Made by a program: the position numbers and the translations under genes. From the NCBI GenBank assembly GCA_030407005.1, contig JAUDYN010000005.1, forward strand, positions 1,674,001 through 1,738,000: 64,000 bases of DNA, in the 5' to 3' direction. Each line of letters starts with the position of its first letter. The first letter of the stretch is position 1. Of the stretch, positions 24,385 through 36,619 are shown one piece after another. The notes beneath the pieces were generated by a model, which ran no database searches, was not told the origin of the DNA, and saw only the letters and a program-made list of their open reading frames with translations. Source of the DNA: Desarmillaria ectypa (lineage: Eukaryota > Basidiomycota > Agaricomycetes > Agaricales > Physalacriaceae).

Positions 24385-26822
24385 CTAATGATGCGAACTA
24401 GACCCAGATGGTCCCGGTGTCTGTCCCCCAAACAAATCCTTACTGGCCCTTGATCGTCCCCGTTCTACTTCCTCATTGCTATCTCTCACCCACCTCATGC
24501 TCTTCTTCCCCTTGAATAAATCCACCGGGTTTTTCACAAGCATCACCGCCATCAGGGAAACCACCAACATCCCCCCGGCAGTCATGAATATTGCCTTTGA
24601 GTAGGTGGCAACGGTGCCGCTATAGATAAGGCCGAATATCATGGGCTGCAACCAACGACGAGTTAGACACAGCACACGTAAAGGATCAAACTATCGATGC
24701 TCACTCCGAGAATCATTTGCCCAGTTGCCTGTAGAACAGCTAGCGCACCAAACAACTTGCCAATACCTGCACTGCCCTTGGCTTGATCCTCTGGGACTGT
24801 CCCGGTTTCTATGGTCGTTCTCGCCTGAGTGATACACAAAGCAAGGCTTTGCACCGCCGGCACAACTCCGGACCCCATGCTAGTTAGTGAGCTAGCCATT
24901 ACAAATAGTGCCTCGCTGTGTCTCGACGCCGGTGTAGATGAAGAGGAAGACATGTGCACTTTGTACATGGGCGCGGGCACTAGCACCACAAGCACGTTGG
25001 ACAGTACGTCGATGGCAAACGAAGTCCGCGTCAGGAACAGATCAAACCGTATTTCCCGAGCGAGATGGGCTTTGGTTGATTTAGGCTTGGCGGCTTTGCC
25101 ATTGGAAGTTTTGGCCGGCGTTTTTGGTTTTGGCTTGAGCACAGAAATGAAGACTACGTTGATAATCAGCACTTGTACGGCTGGACCAAAAAAGTAACGT
25201 GCAGGGCAAAAGAAGGAGTAAAAATGCAGCTCGAGCGCCACCCAAGAAAGAGATGTAGTAGCTGAGTTGCTCGGCACCCCAGCCATATACATGAACGGCG
25301 TACAAGTACTTGAGTTGATAAATACCCTGCATTTCAAAGTGATCAGTAAAGCAGAATTTGCTGATATATTATTGAACTAACCGTTGAGAGCATATACCCA
25401 AATAACGCTGTTGCCAACAGGGTCAAACTCCAATCTTGATGTCTTCTGGTTCCCTCTGCTTCTATGATGGTTACAGGTAGGAATATCGACAAAGGACTCA
25501 AGAAGCTGCGAATGATGGCAAATCGCTTGGTCTCCGAGTCCCCTTCTTCGTCAGAAGATGTGCTGGCGCCTTGATCATGTTCACCCAAGTCCTGCCTGCT
25601 GAAATCCCTGGCCTTGCCCTTGCTAGAGTGAGTTATAGTGTGCTGTCTTGCAGCTACTTCCCTCTTCTCGGCAGATAAGGACTCGGGGAACACAAAGAGT
25701 ACAAGAAGAAGATTCGTGAGGGAGCATAACACGGCTAGATAGAATACTGCCGTGACTGATTTTGGCTGTCCTGGTCGCGCACCTATACGGTTTTTGATTA
25801 TCCAGCCTCCAATGGCAGGTCCCATACTAAAACCAACGTAGAACACGCCCGTGAACCGAGAGAATATAGTAGCACGAGATCCAGAAGACGTGCAATCAGA
25901 TACATAGGCACTGGTAGCGCTTTGAAGGGTGGACCATCCACCAAGGAACCCTTCAATGATGGGGGCGATAATTAAAAACTTGTGACCATGTGTCGAGAAG
26001 GGAGAATGCGGGGTCGAGACAAGAATGAACATGAGGTCCCTGAAATATGTATCACTTGTCAGCAAGCAACGGAAATTTTCATTATAAAAAATACTTGCGT
26101 GAAAAATAGACCAGATGTCGCAATGGCTAGTACTTTCGTACGCCCGTGCCTTTCTCCAAAATGACCCCACCAACCTGTAGTGAGTGCCGAGAGAAGTCCC
26201 ATAGTCGTGATCATAATTGTCTGAAGCCGGGCGGCGGCAGCCTGAACTGCAGGATCAGAAAGACATTGCGGAGAAGGGAGGTCGCGTGGGTCATCGTCGC
26301 GGTCGTCATCAGACGTGCCATTGGCGTTATAAACGAAATGTGAGACTTGGGTTAGATAAGAAGGAGAGAGATGAGGTCCAAGAGGGTCAACAGATGAGGA
26401 TATAGATATAAGGTGATCACTAGAAACGGACGGCATTTCGACAAGAGTGTGGTTGAATGGATGTGGGTGTAGACGAGAACATGCAAGTTGTGTGAAGACT
26501 TCGACTCGAGGCGCTGTGGTCATACCACGAGTCAGTGCCGCCGTGATGGCGAAAGGTACTAGCCTGCAGCATATGCAATGAGCGCTCATATGATACAGAA
26601 TAAGTAAAGAGTATCGCACCAAAGCGGCCTTGCTCTATAGAATGGCTTTCTCGGCCGACCAGGACCCAAAAGCGGCTCGTGCTCCGAACGTCGCTCAACC
26701 ATGCTTTCTGAAGAGAGGGCTGAGAGAACTGAACGGTGAGAACGAGAGGGTGAGAAGGCAGCGAGGTCACTGCCTAAGAGGGGGTCGCCAGCAACAGACT
26801 CGATATTGGGCTGCCTCGACAT
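24385..26822 (-). CDS. MFS transporter, paralogue of the gene at 5366-7550
   Basis: Predicted 719-aa facilitator with 12 membrane segments; exons 26620-26822, 26099-26563, 25382-26039, 25203-25326, 24705-25153, 24385-24645. It matches its plus-strand paralogue in order and wording: LVPFAITAALTRGM, APRVEVFTQLAC, GIYQLKYLYAVHVYGW, TVATYSKAIF. It is longer because of an acidic loop (SDDDRDDDPRDL) after the first segment and a charged central loop (TSSDEEGDSETKRF). Two introns have GC instead of GT donors: 26040-26098 (GCAAGT) and 25154-25202 (GCACGT). The first is required by phase and the second also by homology with the paralogue's intron at 6923-6976. ATG 26822 is preferred over 26936 because the extra N-terminus has no family support. 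Substrate unknown. Confidence 0.85.
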
Positions 26823-27653
26823 TGTGAAGGTGGCGTGGTGATGGTATAAGGGAGAGAGGGAGAGAGATAAAGATGGAGCGGGGTCTATCTTGCCGCCGGG
26901 ATAAGCGTGTAAAATCAGTTGCACGCGAATAACCAATCAGTACACGCGTTATCAGCAAGCCTTCAATGCAGCCTGACAGTGATAGAACGGCGTCCTAAGG
27001 CTCGCAGTGGCAGGATGTGTCGTTTGTCGTGTCCTGCTCGAAAGTTGGAAGAATGTCAAGTGCAGTCCCCGAGAGGCCCCGAGCTGTGTCATTGGTGACG
27101 AACAAATCGGAAAAAGAAAAAAAAAAAAGGCATCAACTATCACGCATTTAGTAAAGACCGCACGACATACATACAGTCTTCATGCATTACAGCTGCCTGC
27201 CATTACAGCATCAGATACATTACAACTGGTGCTGACAATGAGCGCTGAGTACTAGCGCCAATCTGTGCGACAAAGGCTTCCGCGCCTGTTCCGAGGATGT
27301 TCGGGAAACCCGGACCGGCTCTTACCGAACCGATAACGACTCATCAAGTTGCGTCTCCAAGTACAACATCAGTATAGAAACTATAGAATAAGATCCGTTC
27401 CAAAACCTAAGACAGGAGGAGCGAAAAACTCGGATGACAGGACCTCCGGCCTTAGTCAAGTTTTCCTCGAGTCAAAACCTTGAGGTTGCCGTGCACTTGG
27501 CACTCACTCGGTTCTTATCATAACTCACTTCGCCGTCACCACGATGCTGATTCACCACGCCGATGTATGAATATCGATTTCATATAGAAGGCTCGCTGGA
27601 ATTACTACTACAAAAAGAGACCAAGCCGTAGAGGAGATCTCCCGAGACGTAGC
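26823..27653. other. intergenic, no gene seen
   Basis: About 830 bp with a GA-rich run (near 26851-26880) and a poly-A stretch at about 27117-27128. No gene could be supported. It holds the MFS promoter at its left and the 3' end of the next gene at its right. Confidence 0.45.
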
Positions 27654-29188
27654 TTAAGACGATTCAGATTCTAATTCTCTAGTCGCAAACACGACCGAAT
27701 GGCAGACATGAGCAGAAGTGGGCGTTTTGGAAGAAGTAGCAAGCATTTCTGTATGAGGAACGAACTGCATCCTGCTAGCGTTACTCTGAGTGCTGATAGT
27801 GAGGGGTCCCAAGGACGCGAAGGGAGTGTCCCAGTTTGTTTGATGACGCGCAACAATGGCAATTATAATAGTCGGGTAGAGACCCTAGTAGTAATGTTAA
27901 GAAGCCTCGCTCCAAAGATAGAAAGCGATGAAACTTACGACAACTTAGTTTCCTGCAGAGTTGAGCACAGTGGAACCGAAGTAGGCCGAAGGCTACATTG
28001 TGGTGCTGACCGGGAAATACGTGAAGCTTTTCGATATCTGAGAATTATAAGACCCGAGTGTATTTTGATTGAAATCAAACAACTCACCCAGAAGTAAAGA
28101 TAGATGAAGCCTGATCCGACAAACAACATTAGGATTTTCTCTGTCAAGGTCCTTGACCTTCTGACATGTTGAATGATTGTCGAAGTAGCCTGTGGACAAA
28201 GTATTTTCAACGCGAACACGCAAATGATTAGAAAATGTACCAAGCCTTGTAAGCAATCAAGAACGTTGCCATGGCATTTGTTCCCAAAGATAGAAAGAAT
28301 GCAGCGACCTGCGCATGATTGCACAATGGTACTTGTTCTACCCTTATGAGCTTCCAGCCTGAGTGTCCAGTGCATCCAACGAAGAGCAAGAGCATGGCTA
28401 GGCGACTTTTCTGTCGATCTCTGTAACCCCCAAGAGAGTGAGTTACGTACCTACTCCAGCTGTCAGAGAGACCAGAGGAGCAGCTATAATCTTGATATCG
28501 AAAGCCCATAGAGCGCCGGGCCATACGACGATGGCATCACTGATCAGAACTGCAACACCAAACGAGATCAGTCCTTCGGCGACTCAGGAGGTATTTGATC
28601 AAAATTACACTGAGTAGGGTGCTCGACTCACTTCAAACGTGTAGATGAAAGTTTGGGCGACTACCCGATTATTTTGCTCGGTGTATATGGTCCGAAAAAA
28701 GCAGAAAAGCTACCTTGAGAATCGGCCAATACCGCTCGAAGAGGTCCCAAGACGTCAGCGATATCCATCACCCACAAGGATGTTGACATCAAGAACAGTA
28801 AGATCGTAAAGACTGAGGCGAGTCTGGGGGATGATCTCGTCCTGTCTCTCCGGTTTCGACTAAAACAAATGAGTATAGAGAATTTTACGGTAAACGCACA
28901 GATTTCTTTACCGCAACAAGGCGCCAAGCGCAAAGAACATGAGAATCAAGTACCCGCCTATTGAGATATCATCAATCGAACATGCTGCAAGTGAAGACAA
29001 ATCTTACCACATAGGACACTCTCCAATACGAGTGCAGTCGTGGCTTGATACAATGAATCACTTAGCAGATGAACGATAGCAACATCGGGGGCTGTAGACG
29101 TGAGAAGGAGACCAAATGTGCTCGCAGGAAGGCGGAAGGCCTGCTATAAAACATTGAGTCGGAAGGAAAAGAACACCTGAAGATACAT
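27654..29188 (-). CDS. polytopic membrane protein of a basidiomycete family, function unknown
   Basis: A multi-exon gene for a seven-segment-like membrane protein that resembles a family expanded in Agaricomycetes; no function is known to me. Pieces read on the minus strand: AFRLPASTFGLLLTSTAPDV, GGYLILMFFALGALLR, SVFTILLFLMSTSLWVMDIA, QTFIYTFE, SDAIVVWPGALWAFD, FFLSLGTNAMATFLIAYKAW, LTEKILMLFVGSGFIYLYFW, HVFPGQHHNVAFGLLRFH, YPTIIIAIVAR. The stop is TAA at 27654-27656. Likely exons include about 29052-29144, 28661-28860 in two parts, 28228-28560, 28088-28150 and 27654-27900. Junctions near 28500-28640 and 28150-28230 close in frame only with unusual splice sites, so mild decay is possible. 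ATG 29188 is a guess. Confidence 0.5.
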
Positions 29189-29870
29189 TTTTCGAGCGCT
29201 GGGCCCCCGATTAGCCCGCACGCTCGTAAGTGTGCGATTAGTCTCTGTGAGGCTACCTGAAAGCTAAGCGGAGAGAAGTCTTCGTGAAAATGGCGCCTAG
29301 GGTGAACTGAATTGTTAAGAGATAGCTTCAGTAGCGCTGAGGTTGCAAGAAGAGGACCCTGCAGTCAGATGACCAGTAGTGGGAAACGCTATGAACAACC
29401 TAGAATGGCATCCGGTTCACAAAACTGATGAGAAATGAAAAGCAATTCCGCGTCCAGCGGAATGCTCACAAATCAGTGACCGCTGTTCTATGACAGGTCT
29501 CACCGAGGCCTACAGTCCGATTTATACGAAAATGCCTTCAATTGCAGCTTCTGCGCACTCAGTACTTCCTGAGAACCGCTATTTCGTTTGCCGAGAAACA
29601 GTTATTTTCGATTCAGGCATAGAGAAGGTCGGAAGAGGAATGAAGCACAGTAGAACCAGAGAAGGCAGGGTCAGGCGATATCAGTGCCACGGCGGCAACC
29701 TAGTGCTTGAAGAAACGAGGAGTAAGGCAAAGCCGGTCAAAAGATGGAGAAATTTTGCTTGCCAAGCAAACAAAGAATGTGTATCCGATATAGATGCATC
29801 TATCAGTAAATAACGAAAAATGGGTATGTCCGTAACCAATTGGTATACTATTACACGCCATTATATACCT
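29189..29870. other. intergenic, unassigned open frame
   Basis: About 680 bp. A 107-codon plus-strand open frame (29490-29813) is present but shows no domain, no intron signals and no family resemblance. Confidence 0.4.
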
Positions 29871-31650
29871 TTAATAAGCGTTATCAAACCACCCTGCGCG
29901 CGCCATTTCATCGGCCAATCCGTCCCAGTTCCGTCGGCGGGCTTTACGCCCTGCAAGTTCAGTCGCAAATCTATGGAAAATAACCTGAGTAACAAGTCGG
30001 TCCTGAACAATAACACGACCGACCGTAGGCATTCATCTAGTCTCCAGCGACTCTTTTCATGATCCATATTCGCAGGACGAACATCTTCCCCGCCCGATGC
30101 TGGAGTATACGGAGGACCAGGCAATATCCGTCGACTCAGAGAATATATCATTCCCGCCACGAATGCATCCTGCGCACCGACCTCATCAACGACATTATCG
30201 TCGCTTTCAGGAACTTCTGTTCCTTGAGAGTCATGGTCCACATCTTCATTGTCGTCCTCCTCGGTCTGAACTGTGTCGTATCTGTTACCATGACCTCGGG
30301 GCCGCGAACGTGACCTTGTTTGAGGCATGCCGAGGCCAAGATGACTCCGAGCATCACTGCTGGTATAGTTGCCTGCCGTGAATGCACTAGACGAAGGCGT
30401 ACGGCTGCGCCCGTCAGCCCAAAAGTCGCTTCCACTTCTCACGGACAGCACATCGTTCATTTCACTAGAGTTAGCGGTGGTATTGGCTGCTGTATCTCTT
30501 CCTCGAGGAAGAGGGGAGCGAGAATTGAAAGGGTGTCGAGCCGTTGACCGATCTTCTACCCACCCCGAGCTCTGGAAATATTCCCGGGTAGGTAACGATA
30601 AGACAGCGGCACCTTCAGAACCCCAATGCGCTACCAACAATGCATGCGGAGGTGCGATACTCATGAAGGACAACAGGAATGTTCGGGGTGTTGCAGCATA
30701 ATGAGGCGAGTTTGCCTGTGCATAATGCTTGTTAACAAACAGGACATCTGCATGCGGGATCAACTAGAACGAAGAGTATCAGAACCGTAGAATCAAGATA
30801 GCAACAAAAGGCTCGAACTAACGGCTTCCACACCTTGCCTTCCTCTTCTTCCGATATCTACACTAAAGACACAGTGACTCCTCCATTTTCGTTCCCGTGC
30901 CAGACCGTCTAGACCGGTGACATTGCTTAAAGTCGTTTTCACTGATCTTCCTTCGAAATGGAGCCAGTCAAATGGGGCGGGACTATTAGGATTGAACATG
31001 ACTGGGGTGCCTGGAGTCCGTGGTGATGATTGGTTTGACATTGAAGGTGGCAAAGGTGATGCTGGTGGATGCATAGGTGATGCGGGGGACTCTGCTGGCG
31101 AGAGGAGCATGTAATTCTCTGGAGCCAAGAGAGGCCCAAGGATTGAGACGAATTCTTCGTGACTTATGTCTGGTAGAGGATTGTGGTTCACAATCGTACG
31201 CGTGTCACTGTCGACTAAGGAATCATGTCCAGCAATCATGTCTAAAGTTAAAGTCGAGTACGACCTACCAGCGTGGAAGACCCAGGCGCAGGGAACACCT
31301 GAGCCAGGCCAAATCTTGCAAAATTGCGTGCTGACGCCCTCCTTCTCCAAATCCCGAATTATCATGTTCCCCTCATCGTTTCCACCTAGGGGCGCGATGA
31401 GAGCCGCTTCGACATTTGAAAACTGGGCTAAAAGGGATAGAAGGGTACTTGCAGAGCCGCCACGGTTCTTTTCAACCGAATGAGCGCGAATTACTGAAGA
31501 AGGCGTAGGTTGACACGGTAAGGATAGTGTGTGTGTCAGAAAAAGAGTACCCGACGCGACGATTCGCAACGGCCGTTCTGTAGAAGAGAAAAATTGAGAT
31601 TCATGGGTATCCCGACGCAGCTTTGCCATGCGAAGGGTGGAAGATAGCAA
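29871..31650 (-). CDS. PfkB-family carbohydrate kinase (ketohexokinase-like)
   Basis: Ribokinase-fold sugar kinase, cytosolic; exons 30823-31650, 30024-30763, 29871-29970; 555 aa from ATG 31650 (31629 also possible). Start block RIVASGTLFLTHTLSLPCQP and RGGSASTLLSLLAQF are the substrate-binding half; APLGGNDEGNMIIRDLEKEG follows; LIPHADVLFVNKHYAQ and HALLVAHWGSEGAAVL form the later core. The second PfkB signature reads EVGAQDAFVAGMIYSL, with the catalytic Asp kept but GAGD changed to GAQD. Two disordered inserts break the fold: a Pro/Ser loop (SPASPMHPPASPL) and a Ser/Arg then acidic loop of about 120 residues (TEEDDNEDVDHDSQG) right before GAQD. The family is usually 300-350 aa, so the excess comes from these loops. 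Confidence 0.82.
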
Positions 31651-31828
31651 GGAGAAAATGATTCCAAGGGACGGATGTGGGAACAGAATGAAGAAGAGAA
31701 AAGCAAGCCTGTCTTCCGTGTTTCAAATTCCTTTGCCGATCATCTACAAGATATTATTTGGAACCGTGTATAATCAACCATATTAGATTCCCAGATTCAG
31801 TAGATAGATAATACTTTTGCAACGTCTG

Positions 31829-33169
31829 CTACGACATTTCTACATCGTCGTCATCATCTTCACTATCCAGGTCCTCCCATTCGCCTTCCTCTTCCTCTTC
31901 ATCAAGCGGAGTCGAGGGCTGTATACCAAGAGCTTCCAACTGGCTGATCAATGTCCTCACATGGTCCAGGAGCGGTATGTCAGGGTGTCCTTCATTGACA
32001 TGGAGCTGAAATGATGGTAAGGGAATGAAAAAGTCTGATGGAAAAAGAATATTACCAATTGACACGCCTCTAAACGATCTCGAGCATCTCTCGCTAATTC
32101 TTCCCAAGTCATGTCCTCTAGCTTTCCCCCAGTTTCCCGTGCTTGCTCAGCCATAAGAAAGTAACACCATCCTTCAAGATACCAGGCTTCGACTTCCTGA
32201 TCATCAGACGACATAATGCCATGCAAGACAAGCAACGCCGGTGCATATAGCTCCAATTCAAGTAATAGTTTGGCCAGTGATATGCGTGTAGCTATAGGTG
32301 GAACTCTGGGATCATCTAATTTTTGGATTAGTTAGAGGTACTGAGGAAACAGCAAGACATACCTAAGTCCAGGTCCTTCCAAGCTGACCAGGCTTTCTCC
32401 AAACAATCTTTGGCCTCTTCTGGGCGCTGCTGCGACATACGCACAGAGGCCAAGGATTGGAGAGCTTCTGGATTTCCGGGATCCGTCTGCAGTGCGGTCG
32501 CTAGAAGATTCTCGCAGTTTTTCTCTGCGTCGTCTTCAAAACTTGGGTGATTGTAAGAACGCCGCTCCTTTAACATAAATGATTCGAACATACCAGAGAT
32601 CATATGAAGGATCCATCCATATCTCAACCTGACCAATCAAAGCGCGAACGATATTTGACTTGATTTGGGCCTCGTTGTCCAAATCGTCCCCGGTGGCCTT
32701 GATCTTGCCTTTCAACTGGCCCATGAGCGTGTCGATAGCTGTTTGATAGTGCTGTAGAGCCAGTCTGGGCTCATCTTCACAGAGCTGGGCCAAGCAAAGA
32801 TGTGCAGAGGGAGGAGGAGGAAAGGTAGAATTTTCTGTAGCCGATATCATAGCTGTGAAGATCTGTCGACACAACATTGAGCATCTTCCGGCAAGGCAAG
32901 GAGAAGGACAAACGAACCCTTTTCGCAGCATCTATATCTCCTCTTTCAAGTTCTACTACGCCAAGCATTTCCTGGGCTTCTATATTCGATGGCTCGGTCT
33001 CCAGTATTCGAAGGATAAATCGTCGAGCAAGATCATAGTCGCATTGGGTGACAAGGCTTTGTGCTTTTTCGAGAAGGGAAGAAATTGAGGGCCCTTTCTG
33101 AGGAGAGTCTTGAGGTGGTGGGTCGACTGCCTTTGACTTGACCCTTTTCTTGGCTTTTGTCCGTCCCAT
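31829..33169 (-). CDS. TPR protein resembling the ribosomal protein chaperone Acl4
   Basis: 378 aa, exons 32918-33169, 32594-32862, 32363-32541, 32056-32315, 31829-32005. It begins with a lysine-rich nuclear-type stretch (MGRTKAKKRVKSK), then TPR-like helical repeats (FILRILETEPSNIEAQEMLG, LATALQTDPGNPEALQSLA, AWYLEGWCYFLMAEQ) and ends with a strongly acidic tail (EEEEEGEWEDLDSEDDDDD). This order and size fit yeast Acl4, the dedicated chaperone that keeps new Rpl4 soluble until it joins the 60S precursor; the assignment is from recall of the architecture. All exon phases agree. It shares a 269-bp divergent promoter region with the plus-strand gene at 33439. Confidence 0.65.
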
Positions 33170-33438
33170 GGTCGGTGAAAAGATGAAGAAATTTTCTAAT
33201 AGGGAAGGTGAAGTAGCATTTCGGGCCGGATGCGGCGTAATTTTTCGCTTGAAAGTCAAGAGCTTTTGTGTGATATTGGTCGTACAAATAAAGGACAGCT
33301 GGTTAGAGGATGTATCCAAAATTTTTCTTCCTCTGCAACACCATCGAAAACTTCCCCAGTCGACGAATCATTTGCAAAAGGCGAAAGAAAATAGTCGCCG
33401 CCACATGTGTCAAACACTAAAGTTGCCTTTACATCATC
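33170..33438. promoter_or_regulatory. divergent promoter region, Acl4-like / unknown gene
   Basis: 269 bp between two start codons pointing apart. No individual element identified. Confidence 0.35.
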
Positions 33439-34688
33439 ATGTTCGAGTTCGATGCTCGAGTAGCCAGCCCTCAGCCAGCATCCGACGGACTTTTCGTCGA
33501 GCGACTCGAGGCCTTTATGGACAAGTCGCTTGCAGATATACAGACTTTTGCGATTCGTGAGAACCGGTCATTCGAAGAGGTTGTACCCACTTCTTGCAAG
33601 GCTTGCTTATAAGAACTTACCAGAAGGATCAGACCCGACGTAGCTTCGCAGAATGGCATAGCAAACATTTATTTCAGCCGCACGCTTCGTTCCCTCTAAA
33701 TACCGATGTCTCTCATGAAGAACGCCTGGCATATAGTGCGTTTCTTCAAAGTTCTTCAGATGTCTGTTTTTTATTATTTCTTATTGGAAGCAAATTTCTA
33801 GTCAGAACGATCCTATGCGATGTATCTGGACTGCTGGAGACATTGCACAAAATATCTGGCGTCGAATCATTCATTCTTGCTGTGGATCCACCCGAACCAG
33901 GCTTTGAAGGATTTCTTGGAGGATCTTTGCTTGGCCGTGAATTTTGGAGGAACCTTCGAGGTGGCGGAGATTCAGGCGCACGAGCATTCCGGTTGCATTG
34001 TACGAAGCGCTTGATATCACAGACCCCAGTAGCTCAGGGCTCTTCCTCGAGCACTGATCCTGAAATTGTCCAAAAACCGGCTCTATCCTTGAAAACGGAG
34101 CTCTACGATAAAATGCGGAATGCTCTTAGGTATGTGTTCCCTTGCCATCTCCGATAACTGTCTCTGATACTATACGTGTTCAGGACAGCAAGTGGTATCC
34201 GAAACGCTGAAATGAAATGGACGAATCCAGATCGACTCGCCACATATGGTGTTACCCTTGTGGGTTGGCCATCTACTATACCGCTGGTTAACCCTTCCAG
34301 CCTCAAGGCCAGCCAAAATAAGGAGTTGTTGACCCTTCTTGAAAATGGGACGATGAAATTCGTGAAGATATACATTTCTCGAGAGCAAGATGGGGTGCAA
34401 CCACTTGCCCCTAGTACGGAGGACGACCCCGACTCTTTTTCGTGGGCTATACGATTTGATGACACTGCTGTGCCGGTAAGATCGTGTGGGCCTAGTCGTA
34501 GTCGACATGTTATTGACCATTCTTCCAAGGACCTGGATGTAGTTGTAGAATCATCAGATGTCGCAAAAAGACAGGAGGAGATGCCTGGACGTTCACGATC
34601 TCCAGAAGGACGTGATACGCGGGATGATCCTGGAGGACCGAGGAAACGACCAAAGTTATCAGAACACTATGGAACAGGAGTCAAATAA
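33439..34688 (+). CDS. conserved-looking protein of unknown function
   Basis: 361 aa, exons 33439-33556, 33601-33735, 33802-34129, 34184-34688. I do not recognise a domain. The N-terminal half holds ERLEAFMDKSLADIQTF and RRSFAEWHSKHLF. The middle has SGVESFILAVDPPEPGFEGF and a Gly-rich loop. The next part reads YGVTLVGWPSTIPLVNPSSL followed by KASQNKELLTLLENGTMKFV, which looks like a conserved core. The tail is charged and basic (PRKRPKLSEHYGTG), so a nuclear role is possible. The second intron could also start at a GTTCTT donor further right (keeping QI instead of YI); GTGCGT at 33736 is preferred. Regular codon phase over four exons supports a real gene. Confidence 0.7.
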
Positions 34689-34883
34689 TATATCGTACAC
34701 ACTACATTCATTGCCTGCTATAGATTAGCTATCTACGTAGTAGTAACCAGAAAATGACCAGTAGAGGCCAGTCGCTGAGTAGAACCGGTAGGCTGATCTG
34801 GGCGACATCAAATAACTACCACGGGCCGAGTGCAATTTAGACTGAGGGCAGATCGAAAACAGGACATTCTCTCTTTCACCATC

Positions 34884-36291
34884 ATGTTCTCTTCCATCTT
34901 TTCGTGAGTATCGGGTATCGTACTCGCTGTATCTTCTAATATGCACCAGCACCTCGCCACCTGTCGACGCCAAGGCGCCCAATTTCCGTCCTGTGTCGGA
35001 TGCTTTCAAGGAAGATGAACTCTTCGGTGAACTGACCCCCAAGGACACAGAATGGGCTTGTGCTGGCGGATTCATCACGGAGACGCAGGTTTTCTACACG
35101 ACGACTGAGGACGGCATTTCTCTTATGTGCCAAGTAATTCACTCGTCTGTAGGGTGCGCGTCTGCCTCCTGTTCGTTACCTTTTCTGCGCTGATGTTGAT
35201 TCAGCGTCTGGTACCCGACCATCCAGTTCACTTGCAAATGGCACAATCCCAAAACTGGCGAGACTATCTGGAAGTCTATCAACGTATCCAACTTTGTTAC
35301 ACCACCTCCAGGCCTCGATAAACGATCCAGTAAGGCTGACCAGTTCTCCATCACCCACAAGGATGCCCCTGGCACCGACTTCCCAGAATCGTACCTCATC
35401 ACTGCCAATCTTTCCACTGATCTTCAAATCGGCCTCGAGATTTCCCGTCCTGCCTCCGTTCCCGGTTGGAAGCTAGGAAAAGGCGAACAAGGCGGTTTCT
35501 CCTATTTCGGTGCCAATCCTGCCAGCCCCGAAGGATACGTTGTACATCGATTCTGGCCGCGGTTCCATGCGACCGGTCATTTTATTTACAAGGGGCAGGC
35601 CAATGTCGTCAAAGGCCCGGGTATGTTTGTGCATGCGATCCAAGGGATGCGGCCCAATCTTGTTGCATCCGCGTGGAACTTTGCCAACTTTCAGAGTGAT
35701 GAGAATGGTGGCGTATCTGCTATTCAGATGGAGTTTACGACAACCGATGCACATGGAAAGCACGGGTCTGGATCGGGAGGTGTTGTAGTCAACGTCGGTT
35801 CAATTGTTGTTGGCGGCCAACTGGTCTGTGTGACGGGCGAGACCAAGTGGGCGAAAGACAAATCGCCAGCTTCGAACGTTGTGTGCAGGGCTACTCATTT
35901 GAAGCATGCCCTGGACAAGGACACGGGGTACAGGAAGCCTGGCGAACTCCTGTTTGAATGGGCGGGACCATCTGTCCTCCCTGGTCAGTCAGGAAATTAT
36001 TCGGCAAAACTGTCGGTGGATGTAGGAGATATGGAGAACCCTAAGGGGCTGATTGAGAAGGTTGACGTTCTGGCAGAGATACCGTATGTTATCAAAGTGG
36101 CAGTGAACTATGTCGCTGGCACGAAGCCTTATATCTACCAGGTGGGTATCTATTTCTTCCTTCTGTCAACCGATTCTGATATCTTTTATCAGTGGTTCAA
36201 CCCTAGCAAGTTGACGATTACTGAGCCTGGATCGGATAAACCGGTGCAAATTGATGGCATGTTTTACAACGAGGCTACCTTCATTTCTTAA
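34884..36291 (+). CDS. SVF1: Svf1-like survival factor
   Basis: Homologue of yeast Svf1, a lipocalin-like two-domain protein that moves ceramide between ER and Golgi and is needed for survival under oxidative stress. 419 aa; exons 34884-34903, 34950-35153, 35205-36141, 36193-36291. Seen: DTEWACAGGFITETQVFYT, VWYPTIQFTCKWHNPKTGE (assembled across a splice), DKRSSKADQFSITH, YFGANPASPEGYVVHRFWPR, KGPGMFVHAIQGMRPNLVAS, WNFANFQ and VDVLAEIPYVIKVAVNYVAG. The length fits the family. The first exon is 20 nt and encodes the start of the N-terminal amphipathic helix (MFSSIFS) that in yeast binds membranes. No signal peptide or membrane segment. Confidence 0.88.
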
Positions 36292-36619
36292 ATTTTTAAT
36301 CTGTCACATTTGCAATCATACTGGATCGACTCGAAGAAAACACTATACATGTCCGACATGTATATTGTTTTCTCTTACAATCGGCATGAAGAATTTTCTC
36401 TGTTACGCGGCATACAATACTTGAGTGTAAGTAACTGTGCAGTACAAGGCTGTTAAGGTGCCTTGAAGGGACCCTGACATGACGCGGCTTCGGCATTGCC
36501 TGGCAGTTCTGGGAAAACGGATATCTAATGTGCTTATGTCATACACGAATTTGTTTCAACGCCTACCGATTTGGCGGCCAAATACTGTAGAACTTGCTTT
36601 TCTTCACCTACAATGAACC
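36292..36619. promoter_or_regulatory. 5' region of the Oma1 gene
   Basis: 328 bp following the Svf1 stop. It includes ACATGTCCGACATGTA near 36347-36362, a small palindrome-like element of unknown meaning. No ORF. Confidence 0.3.

Noticed and set aside
28150..28230. One-base deletion in the membrane-protein gene
   Set aside because: A later acceptor (GTCAGAAG, about 28161) restores the frame with Trp kept, so a deletion is not required, though splicing there remains uncertain.
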